From contig NZ_CP059851.1 of the NCBI RefSeq assembly GCF_014117445.1, forward strand, positions 3,212,501-3,276,500: 64,000 nt of DNA, read 5' to 3'. The notes beneath the pieces are model-generated. The model had not been told where the DNA came from. It worked only from the letters and a program-made list of their open reading frames with translations, and did no database searches. Made by a program: the position numbers and the translations under genes. Below, piece after piece: positions 53,881 through 60,954 of this stretch (position 1 is the stretch's first letter; the number at the start of each line of letters is the position of its first letter). Origin of the DNA: Sandaracinobacteroides saxicola (lineage in GTDB: Bacteria > Pseudomonadota > Alphaproteobacteria > Sphingomonadales > Sphingomonadaceae).

Positions 53881-55705
53881 TCCCATCGAGACGATGACGC
53901 CGGGACAGATACTGACCGACACGAGCGTCGCCAATTTCATCAAGGCGATGGGCATCAGCATCGCCGAGGCGCAGTTGCAGCTGGACCTGAACAGCCTGGC
54001 GCAGGTGGGCGAATATGTGCAGCCACGCGAGGGGCTGGGGGGCAAAAGCCTGTTGCAGCTGGGGCTGTCGCCGCCCTTTTACCATTATCAGCATGCCGAT
54101 CTGACGGTGTCGTTGCAGCTGACCATGAAGGTGGGGCGGACGGAGGCGTTCGGCATCGGCGGCCGGGTGGATTTCGGGCTGAACAATGGTCCCGGGGCGG
54201 CATCGGGCACGCCGGCCAACGCGCGGCTGGCGCAGGTGACGCTGACCGCGATGCCGGCGAGCGTGACGGTGGCGGGAACGCGGCTGGAGGTGACCGGCGC
54301 GGATCTGGAGACGGCGGCCAATGGCCTGGCGGACCGGTTGCGGATGCCGACGGGGCGGTTCGACCGGGTGTTCGTGAACAACACCGCGCGCGACGTGACG
54401 CTGGCGCTGACGCCGGGCAGCGCGACCAACCCGGTGCTGTCGCGCAACGCGGTTGCTTTCCTGCCGACGGCGCGGGCGGATGCGGCACTGATCCGCATCA
54501 GCAATACGCCGACGGCGGGGGCAAACGAGGTCTATACGCTGGCCAGCGGCAAGGTGGCGACGGTCAATTCCGAGGCGGATTCGCTGGCATTCGCGCGCAG
54601 CGTGCGGACGGCGATCGCCGGGCTGGGCGGGTTCAACGCGCGGCTGGTGCGCGATGCCAATGGCGCGACAACGGCGCCGGATGCACCCGGTGCCATCGCC
54701 ATCGCCCTGTTCGATACCGGCAGCAGCGTGCTGAAACCCGCCGCCCTGACCGAGCTGGGGGTGATCGCCTCCATCCTGCGCGGCGGCACGCAGGCGATTA
54801 CCGTGAGCGGCTTCACCGACCGGCAGGGGGGTGAGGCGAACAATGTCCGGCTGGGCAGCGACCGCGCGACGCGGGTGCGCGACCAGCTGATCGCGCTGGG
54901 CATCGCGGCGTCGCGCATCACCACGGTGTTGCCGAGCACCGGGGAGACGCGCTGGGCGGGGACGCCCAACGGCGCCGACAATGCGCAGTTCCGGCGGGCG
55001 GAGGTGACGATCCCCGGCAACGACCATTATATCGTGGTGGAATCGGCGGGCACCAACCTGCAGGCGACGCCGACGCCGAACCGCACCGATGGCTCGGCGG
55101 GGAACGGTTTTGTCGCGCTGGCGCGGTCGAGCGCGCAGGCGGTGGATGCGACGGCGGTGAATGTCGGCACGGCGGCGACCGCGGTGGCGGTGAGCGGCGC
55201 GGCGGTGAACAGCGACGGCACGGTGTTCGCGACCGACAGCCCCGAAGCCTTTGCCTTCAACCTGGCGCGCGACATCAACGCCGGTTCGGCGACCAATGGC
55301 GCGCGGGCGACGCGGCGCGGCGCGGTGGTGTTCGTGGCGCGGGCGGACGATGCCATCGTGCTCGACCTGCTGACGCTGGGCACCGCCGACATCACGCTGG
55401 CGGCGGATGGCGGCGCGCGCATCAGCCAGCCGCTGGCGAGCGCGGCGGGGCCGGGCAGCAGCAGCACGCCGACGGCCGATCCGAACCGCACCAACTATGC
55501 GCTGGCGGTGGGCATTTCGGTGGATTACCGCACCAGCCGGATGTTCGAGCAGTCGGTGAACGGCAACAGCAGCATCAGCGCGCGGATCGTCTCCATCCCG
55601 GCGCCGGTCGAGTTCCTGGATGAAATCCGCACCTTCCTGGCGCCGCAGCCGGCGACACCGACACCCAGCCCGACACCCACCCCGACACCGACGCCGACGC
55701 CATGA
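53870..55705 (+). CDS. Large paralogue with internal OmpA-like domain and Thr-Pro tail
   Basis: 611 aa, no signal peptide. N-terminus: helix V-A-N-F-I-K-A-M-G-I-S-I-A-E-A-Q-L-Q-L (20-40), then L-G-L-S-P-P-F-Y-H-Y (64-73) and a beta stretch ending G-I-G-G-R-V-D-F-G. Residues about 278-382 are an OmpA-C-like domain (F-D-T-G-S-S-V-L-K-P-A-A, then G-F-T-D-R-Q-G-G-E-A-N-N, then F-R-R-A-E-V), the fold that binds diaminopimelate in peptidoglycan. The C-terminus returns to the shared element (A-R-I-V-S-I-P-A-P-V-E-F) and ends in repeated Thr-Pro. AAGGAGG precedes the ATG. Confidence 0.7.
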   Translation: MADNPIETMTPGQILTDTSVANFIKAMGISIAEAQLQLDLNSLAQVGEYVQPREGLGGKSLLQLGLSPPFYHYQHADLTVSLQLTMKVGRTEAFGIGGRVDFGLNNGPGAASGTPANARLAQVTLTAMPASVTVAGTRLEVTGADLETAANGLADRLRMPTGRFDRVFVNNTARDVTLALTPGSATNPVLSRNAVAFLPTARADAALIRISNTPTAGANEVYTLASGKVATVNSEADSLAFARSVRTAIAGLGGFNARLVRDANGATTAPDAPGAIAIALFDTGSSVLKPAALTELGVIASILRGGTQAITVSGFTDRQGGEANNVRLGSDRATRVRDQLIALGIAASRITTVLPSTGETRWAGTPNGADNAQFRRAEVTIPGNDHYIVVESAGTNLQATPTPNRTDGSAGNGFVALARSSAQAVDATAVNVGTAATAVAVSGAAVNSDGTVFATDSPEAFAFNLARDINAGSATNGARATRRGAVVFVARADDAIVLDLLTLGTADITLAADGGARISQPLASAAGPGSSSTPTADPNRTNYALAVGISVDYRTSRMFEQSVNGNSSISARIVSIPAPVEFLDEIRTFLAPQPATPTPSPTPTPTPTPTP

Positions 55706-56166
55706 GCGAGGTTCCCCAGGTCACGCGGCAGCTGCTGTCCGCGCCGCTTCCCGACATCATCCAGCGGCTGGGGATCGCCATTGCCGACGCGCAGCGGGCG
55801 CTGGACGCGAACAGCGTGGCGAGCGCGCAGCTGATGGCGACGACCGAGGTGGAGGTGGGGGGCGAGAAGTATAACCTGATGGCGTTGGGGTTCACGCCGA
55901 CCTTCTACAGCTTCACCGAGGCGACGGTGGAGGCGAAGCTGAGCTTCAGCATGACCGAGGGCACCGAGTTCGGCGTGACCGCGGGGGCGCAGGTGGGGGT
56001 GCAGGCCGGGTTTGTGATGGTCGCGGCCTCGGTCAGCGTGTCCTATGCCCGGAAATTTTCGGTGAGTGCCGAGGGGATGAGTTCGATCGCGGCGCGCGTC
56101 GTCAGCCTGCCGCCGCCGGAGATCCTGGAAAATCTGCTGCGCAAGCTGAGCGCGAAGACGGTCTGA
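55702..56166 (+). CDS. Minimal member of the operon's paralogue family
   Basis: 154 aa, the shortest copy and the best template for the family. Helix about 11-42 (L-L-S-A-P-L-P-D-I-I, then G-I-A-I-A-D-A-Q-R-A-L-D), L-G-F-T-P-T-F-Y at 62-69, V-E-A-K-L-S-F-S-M strand, a Gly/Ala/Val-rich beta stretch (84-112), V-S-A-E-G-M-S-S at 121-128 and S-L-P-P-P-E at 135-140, closing with a short helix. No signal peptide or transmembrane segment. ATGA overlap with the OmpA-domain gene. Function unknown. Confidence 0.7.
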   Translation: MSEVPQVTRQLLSAPLPDIIQRLGIAIADAQRALDANSVASAQLMATTEVEVGGEKYNLMALGFTPTFYSFTEATVEAKLSFSMTEGTEFGVTAGAQVGVQAGFVMVAASVSVSYARKFSVSAEGMSSIAARVVSLPPPEILENLLRKLSAKTV

Positions 56167-56182
56167 GAAGGGAGAGACGATC

Positions 56183-56953
56183 ATGTCGATTGGTCAGGAG
56201 CTGCTGAACGTCCCGATGGGGGACATGATCCGGCAGATGGCGTTCGCGATTGCCGAGGGGCAGATGAAGCTGGACGCCAGCAGCATCGAGGTGGCCGAGA
56301 TGATGGGCGGGCTGAAGGTCATCTATGACGAGGAGGGCAAGCCGACCTTCGACGACAGCCGCATCTTCTTCGGATACGACCTGATGACGATCAAGCAGGC
56401 CGAGGCCTATATGGCGGCCGACGTCGGGCTGACGGGGGGCGACGCGACGGCGATGATGAACCGGCTGCGCGAGATCGCCGGCGTGCCGAACAATGCCAAC
56501 AAGGACACGACGCTGATCCGCGTGCCGACGCGGCTGTCGATGCTGGAGCTGGGCTTCTCGCCGACCTTCTACCAGTTCGTCGACACGATCATCGAGGTGA
56601 AGATCGCGATCAAGATCACCCGCAGTTTCGAATCGACGCGGACGACGCGCGACACGCGGCAGAACACCACCAAGTTCGGCATCGGCGGCGGGGTTTTCGG
56701 GGCGATCTTCGGCGGGCCGAAGGCGAGTTCGGACACAGTCAGCACCAGCCAGGTGGATGCCACCTATTCGGCGAAATACAGCTATAGCGCGGAGGGCAGC
56801 AGCCTGCTGCGCACCAAGCTGGTGCCGCTGCCGCCGCCGCCGATCCTGGAGGAGCGCATCCGGCGGCAGCTGGACGAGGATGTCGAGCGGCGCAGGAAGC
56901 TGCTAGAGCGTGAGCTGGGGCCGGCGCCGACGCCCGGGCCGGGGCCGACATGA
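56183..56953 (+). CDS. Paralogue with long insert, same operon family
   Basis: 256 aa. Helix 7-42 (L-L-N-V-P-M-G-D-M-I, then A-I-A-E-G-Q-M-K-L-D), an insert of about 75 residues absent from the smaller copies, L-G-F-S-P-T-F-Y-Q-F at 123-132, I-I-E-V-K-I-A-I-K-I, a Gly-rich loop (G-I-G-G-G-V-F-G-A-I-F-G-G), Y-S-A-E-G-S-S-L at 201-208 and V-P-L-P-P-P-P at 214-220. A highly charged helix (E-E-R-I-R-R-Q-L-D-E-D-V-E-R-R-R-K) and a Pro-Gly tail follow. AAGGGAGAG ribosome-binding site. Confidence 0.7.
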   Translation: MSIGQELLNVPMGDMIRQMAFAIAEGQMKLDASSIEVAEMMGGLKVIYDEEGKPTFDDSRIFFGYDLMTIKQAEAYMAADVGLTGGDATAMMNRLREIAGVPNNANKDTTLIRVPTRLSMLELGFSPTFYQFVDTIIEVKIAIKITRSFESTRTTRDTRQNTTKFGIGGGVFGAIFGGPKASSDTVSTSQVDATYSAKYSYSAEGSSLLRTKLVPLPPPPILEERIRRQLDEDVERRRKLLERELGPAPTPGPGPT

Positions 56954-56984
56954 TGGGGCGTAACGCTGTGCAAAGGATATCGCG

Positions 56985-57530
56985 ATGAGCGTTGGAACCG
57001 AATTGCTGGCGGTGCCGTTCCCCGAGATGGTGCAGCGGCTGGGCGTGGGCATCGCGCAGGCGCAGTTGCAGCTGGACCTGGTGTCCTTGCGCATCGCCCG
57101 CCTGATGGCGGGCTATGACGAGGAAAAGGATGAGGCGACGCCGGGCGAGGGCAACAAGAGCAAGAAATATCTGGTGAAGTTCGGCGACGGGCAGGAATAC
57201 AGCCTGATGGAGCTGGGGTTCACGCCGACCTTCTATCAGTTCGTCGACACCGTCATCGAGCTGAAGATGTCGATCAGCTTCAAGAGCGAGACCGAGATCA
57301 AGCGCGAGGCGAGTTCGAGCGTGACCGCGGGCGGTGCCTTCTGGACGCCGTTCGGTGGCGGCGGTTCGGTGGCGTCGAGCAGCGTCAGCGCCAGCTATGC
57401 CGCGAAATACCAGTATAGCGCGGAGGGCAGCAGCCTGATGCGCACCAAGCTGGTGCCGGTGCCGCCGCCGGCGCTGTTCGAGGAGCGGGTGCGCGACCTG
57501 ATTTCCAAGCGCGCGGCGCCGACGACCTGA
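56985..57530 (+). CDS. Paralogue, same operon family
   Basis: 181 aa, closest to the preceding copy. Helix 6-42 (L-L-A-V-P-F-P-E-M-V, then G-I-A-Q-A-Q-L-Q-L-D-L), a charged loop, L-G-F-T-P-T-F-Y-Q-F at 77-86, V-I-E-L-K-M-S-I-S-F-K, Gly/Ser-rich stretch 110-136, Y-S-A-E-G-S-S-L at 144-151 and V-P-V-P-P-P at 157-162. No export signal. AAAGGA precedes the ATG. Its TGA overlaps the next ATG by one base. Confidence 0.72.
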   Translation: MSVGTELLAVPFPEMVQRLGVGIAQAQLQLDLVSLRIARLMAGYDEEKDEATPGEGNKSKKYLVKFGDGQEYSLMELGFTPTFYQFVDTVIELKMSISFKSETEIKREASSSVTAGGAFWTPFGGGGSVASSSVSASYAAKYQYSAEGSSLMRTKLVPVPPPALFEERVRDLISKRAAPTT

Positions 57531-58477
57531 TGCCGGCGCCGTGGCAGGATGCGCTGGCGCGGGCACGGGCCGGGGGTCGCCCGCCGACGGCGGTCGCGGC
57601 TGCGCCGACGGCGGTTGCCGCCGCGCCTGCGCCTGTTGCGGCTATCGCCGCGCCGGCGGTCGATCCCGCCAGCGTGGCGCCGGGGCTGGCGCGGTTGCTG
57701 GAGGAGCGGGCGGCGCTGGAGCGGTCGATGGCGGCGCTGACGGGGGCGGCGCCGAGCGATCCGCGCTATGCCGTGGCGCCGCTGGCGGAACGGCGGGCGG
57801 AACTGGCGCGCTGGGGTGGCGCGCGGGATGCGGCACGGGCAGAGGCGGCGCGCGAGGCGCCGCGGACGCCGGGGATGGCCTTTCCCGAACCGCTGTTGCG
57901 CGGGACGCCGGGCGAGAGCGTGCGCGCCACGCCGGGCGAAAGCGTGCGCGAGACCCCGGGGGCGCTGCCACGGGTGCCGGCGCTGCCCGACCTGGCGCGC
58001 GGGCGGGCCGAGGCGGGCCGGCGGATTTCGGCGCTGCGGGACGTGGGCAGCGCGCTGAGCGATGCCGGCCGGGCGCTGCGCGCGCCGGGGGAGCGGCGGG
58101 AGGGCGGCGGTGATCCGCTCGACCGGCGGCTGGCGGCGGCGCGGGACATGGCGGCGCGCGGGCGGAGGAGCTATGCCGCGGCGGAACGGGCGCTGGGGGC
58201 GGCGCGCAGCGCCATCCCGGATGGCTGGGAGGAGCGGGCGCGGGAGCGGATTCCGGGGCTGGGGCGGGCCGATCCCTATGTGCGGGAGGCGGCGCGGAAG
58301 CTGGCGGTGGTGGTGGGGACGATCGACGAGATGACGGCGAAGGCGGAGCAGCTGCGGGAGAGCGCGTCCGCCGCGCGCGAGCTGCGCGAGGCGGACGCGG
58401 CGAACGACGATGCGCGGCGCGACCGGGCGCTGGAGCGGCTGCGGGCGCGGCGGGCGGAGGGAGGCGGCGATGCCTGA
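57530..58477 (+). CDS. Ala/Arg-rich repetitive protein of unknown function in the paralogue operon
   Basis: 315 aa, low-complexity. Pro/Ala-rich N-terminus (A-A-A-P-T-A-V-A-A-A-P), predicted helices with alternating Arg and Ala or Glu, and a short tandem repeat T-P-G-E-S-V-R at 126-132 and 134-140 with a third T-P-G at 142. The C-terminal third is coiled-coil-like (E-Q-L-R-E-S-A-S-A-A-R-E-L-R-E). No resemblance to the paralogue family. Could be a scaffold or linker. Frame-specific Ala/Arg bias in GC-rich DNA means its coding status rests on the tight operon joins. Confidence 0.6.
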   Translation: MPAPWQDALARARAGGRPPTAVAAAPTAVAAAPAPVAAIAAPAVDPASVAPGLARLLEERAALERSMAALTGAAPSDPRYAVAPLAERRAELARWGGARDAARAEAAREAPRTPGMAFPEPLLRGTPGESVRATPGESVRETPGALPRVPALPDLARGRAEAGRRISALRDVGSALSDAGRALRAPGERREGGGDPLDRRLAAARDMAARGRRSYAAAERALGAARSAIPDGWEERARERIPGLGRADPYVREAARKLAVVVGTIDEMTAKAEQLRESASAARELREADAANDDARRDRALERLRARRAEGGGDA

Positions 58478-59126
58478 GCAGAGCCAGTTCGTCGGCAATT
58501 CGGTGGAGGAGCTGCTGGTCTCCCTGGCCGAGGGGGTGCGCGAGGCGCAGATGGCGCTGAACAGCGGCCCGTTGGTGGACCCCAGTGGCCGGCCGCTGAC
58601 CAGTTACCAGCTGCCCTTCCTGGATTTCACCATCCAGGTGACCATGGAAACCAAGAGCGGCGCCGGCGGCCGGCCGGTGGCGCTGATGTTCCTGCCCAAG
58701 GCGGCGGACAGCAAGGACCAGTCGGTGCGCAGCACGATTTCCGGCCGGCTGGTGGCGACGCCGCCGGGCGAGGGGCTGCCGGTGCCGCGCATCACCATCG
58801 ACACCGCCGGCAACATCGGCGGCAAGGCGGCGATCACGCTGACCGTGAGCAACAGCGCCGGCGAGACGCTGGCGAACCAGCCGGTGGAGCTGAACATCGA
58901 TGACCGGGATTCGGACCTGCTGTCGAAGGCGCGGGGGACGAACGGGATGACGCGGCTGCCGGGCACGCGGCTGGCCGCGGCGCTGTTGACCACCGATGCC
59001 GCCGGCAAGGCGTCGACCGTGCTGGAGATCGCCGACCAGCAGGCGGGCAAGGGCGTGGTGGTGGTGGTGGCGTCGATCGGGCCGTTCAGTGCCCGGGCGG
59101 CGATCCCGGTGGAGCTGGTGGGATGA
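58470..59126 (+). CDS. Divergent family member with C-terminal Ig-like (Big) domain
   Basis: 218 aa. N-terminal helix S-V-E-E-L-L-V-S-L-A-E-G-V-R-E-A-Q-M-A-L (11-30), then Y-Q-L-P-F-L-D-F-T-I-Q-V-T-M-E, which takes the place of the family's F-Y motif, then S-T-I-S-G-R-L-V-A-T-P-P. Residues about 95-216 read as an Ig-like/bacterial Ig domain (I-T-L-T-V-S-N-S-A-G-E-T-L, then L-T-T-D-A-A-G-K-A-S-T-V-L, then A-A-I-P-V-E-L). Overlaps both neighbours. No signal peptide. Confidence 0.65.
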   Translation: MPEQSQFVGNSVEELLVSLAEGVREAQMALNSGPLVDPSGRPLTSYQLPFLDFTIQVTMETKSGAGGRPVALMFLPKAADSKDQSVRSTISGRLVATPPGEGLPVPRITIDTAGNIGGKAAITLTVSNSAGETLANQPVELNIDDRDSDLLSKARGTNGMTRLPGTRLAAALLTTDAAGKASTVLEIADQQAGKGVVVVVASIGPFSARAAIPVELVG

Positions 59127-60229
59127 GCACGAGCTTCCAATGGTTCGCGCGGCTGCTGGACGGCGATGCCAAGCCGGTGAGCGCCGTGAAGGTGGAGGTG
59201 CAGCTGTTCGACCTGGCGGGCGGCGCCTGGACAGCCTTTGGCGGCGCGGAAAGCGACGGTGACGGCCGGCTGCGCGGCAAGGGCGAGATCGCCGACGACA
59301 GCGTGGCGGTTGCCCCGGCGATGCGGCTGGTGGAGGCGGGGACGACCACCGTGCTGTCGGCGACGCCGGGGATCACGCGCAGCGCGCGCGGCCTGTTGAA
59401 CGTGGATTTCGGCGAGCTGACGCGATTGCCGCCGGAGACGCATTTCACCCTGGCGCGGGCGGCCGGGCGGTTCGGCGGGCGCGACCGCTTCACCATCGGC
59501 GGGGTGGCGCGCGGGGTGACGGTAGCAGGCGGTACGGCGGCGAGCGACACAGCGACCAGCGAAACGGGGGCGAGCGATAGCGGCGGTGATGACCGGATCG
59601 CGGCGGCGAACCTGCTGGCGGCGCGGGAGGCGGTGCTGGCGAGCCGCGAGCGGCTGCTGGCCGAACGGGAGCGGACCTTTACCACCGTGCGCGGCGCGGC
59701 GGATGCGGCGAGTGCCGCGACGGCGCCGGGGCTGGCGACGGCGGCGACGGCGGCAGCCTTGGGGGGCGATGGCGGGGTGGTGGGCATGCGCGACCTGGCC
59801 ATCGGCCTGGGGACGCAGCTGGACGATGCGCAGGTGGCGCTGAAATCGCGCGGCTTCTCGCTGGGGGCGGTATCCATCGTGGCGCGCGGCGCGGCGGTGG
59901 GGGATGGCACGCAGATGCGCTTCCTGGGGGCGGAGGAGCTGAAGTCGGCGACCGGGGCGGCGATCTCGGAATTCAAGGTCAACATGGCGCCGGACAGCGA
60001 GCGCGCGGCCGACACCGGGCTGCGCGTGCCGGACGTGTCGCAGCTGACCGAAAATGCCGCGCGGCGGGTGCTGGCCTCGGTGGGGCTGGTGCTGGAGGCG
60101 ACCTATGGCAGCCGCGCGCTGAACCCGGCGGCGGCGGAGGGCCAGGCGATGTTGCAGACGCCGGCGGCGGGGACGGAAAGCAGCCGCGGCGCGCGGGTGC
60201 TGGTGGTGTTCGCGCGCGGGCAGGGATAG
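59123..60229 (+). CDS. PASTA-domain protein with N-terminal beta domain
   Basis: 368 aa. Residues 1-105 look like a beta-sandwich of the carboxypeptidase-regulatory/Cna-B kind (A-V-K-V-E-V-Q-L-F-D, then D-G-D-G-R-L-R-G-K-G). A helical coiled stretch (157-192) and an Ala-rich linker follow. D-L-A-I-G-L-G-T-Q-L-D-D-A-Q-V-A-L (224-240) echoes the family helix. Residues 301-364 are a PASTA domain (R-V-P-D-V-S-Q-L-T-E-N-A-A, then Q-T-P-A-A-G-T-E-S-S-R-G). PASTA usually binds cell-wall muropeptides, but no export signal is present. Confidence 0.7.
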   Translation: MSTSFQWFARLLDGDAKPVSAVKVEVQLFDLAGGAWTAFGGAESDGDGRLRGKGEIADDSVAVAPAMRLVEAGTTTVLSATPGITRSARGLLNVDFGELTRLPPETHFTLARAAGRFGGRDRFTIGGVARGVTVAGGTAASDTATSETGASDSGGDDRIAAANLLAAREAVLASRERLLAERERTFTTVRGAADAASAATAPGLATAATAAALGGDGGVVGMRDLAIGLGTQLDDAQVALKSRGFSLGAVSIVARGAAVGDGTQMRFLGAEELKSATGAAISEFKVNMAPDSERAADTGLRVPDVSQLTENAARRVLASVGLVLEATYGSRALNPAAAEGQAMLQTPAAGTESSRGARVLVVFARGQG

Positions 60230-60238
60230 GAGCGGAGG

Positions 60239-60871
60239 ATGGCGGACACGCTGGGCGACCTGATGAGCGACGGCCTCGCCTCGCCGCTGGGCGATGTGAT
60301 CGCCGCCGTGGGGCGCGGCGTGGCGGACGCGCAGGCGGCGCTGGACGCCGCCAGCCTGAAGGCGACGCTGGCGGTTTATGAGACGGAGGGCGATGCCGGC
60401 GCGGCGCTGCTGCGGGAGATCGGCTATCGCCCAACCTTCTATGTGCTGCCGGAAACCACCTGCGAGGTGCAGCTGTCGATGCGGGTGGGCGGCAGCGGCG
60501 GGGCCGATGGCAGCGCGGGGTCGCTGCCGGGGGCGGGGCGCACCTATGTGACGCCGGTGGATGCCGGGTTCCAGCAGCGCTATGGCTTTCTGGCGCAAGG
60601 GGCGGCGAAGCTGACCTTCAAGGTGGTGCCGGTGCCGCCGCCGTCGGCGCTGGATGAGGCGCGGCCGGTGCCCGACCTGGTGGGCAGGGATGCGGTGGCG
60701 GCGGCGACGGCGCTTGGCACGCTGGGGCTGGTGGCGGCGACGGTGACCGGCGACGGCAAGGCCATCCCGCCGGAGAAGCGCGAGGGGCTGGTGGTGGCGG
60801 CGCAGGATGTGCCGGCGCCGCGGCTGGTGCCGATCGGCGGGACGGTCACGCTGACACTGAAGAAGCCCTGA
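60239..60871 (+). CDS. Paralogue with C-terminal PASTA domain, last gene of the operon
   Basis: 210 aa. Family part: helix 15-42 (S-P-L-G-D-V-I, then G-V-A-D-A-Q-A-A-L-D-A), I-G-Y-R-P-T-F-Y-V-L at 61-70, E-V-Q-L-S-M-R strand, Gly-rich loop, Y-G-F-L-A-Q-G at 115-121 in place of Y-S-A-E-G, and V-P-V-P-P-P at 130-135. A PASTA domain follows at 143-208 (P-V-P-D-L-V-G-R-D-A-V-A-A-A, then P-I-G-G-T-V-T-L-T). It directly links the paralogue fold with PASTA in one chain. GGAGCGGAGG precedes the ATG. Confidence 0.72.
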   Translation: MADTLGDLMSDGLASPLGDVIAAVGRGVADAQAALDAASLKATLAVYETEGDAGAALLREIGYRPTFYVLPETTCEVQLSMRVGGSGGADGSAGSLPGAGRTYVTPVDAGFQQRYGFLAQGAAKLTFKVVPVPPPSALDEARPVPDLVGRDAVAAATALGTLGLVAATVTGDGKAIPPEKREGLVVAAQDVPAPRLVPIGGTVTLTLKKP

Positions 60872-60954
60872 GGGCTGGCGTTCGCCGGCTTGGAAAGACG
60901 GGGGCGTTTGCGCTAAGGACGGGCTTTCCCCACACGTTCGCGAGCGAGACCCCC

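Noticed and set aside
55640-55705. CRISPR-like repeat
   Set aside because: The short Thr-Pro codon repeat is inside a coding frame, has no spacers and no cas genes are nearby.
52241-60871. Prophage, gas-vesicle, type VI secretion or contractile-injection interpretation of the paralogue operon
   Set aside because: No terminase, capsid, sheath, baseplate, gvp or ClpV/AAA ATPase gene is present, and proteins do not show tail or spike motifs.
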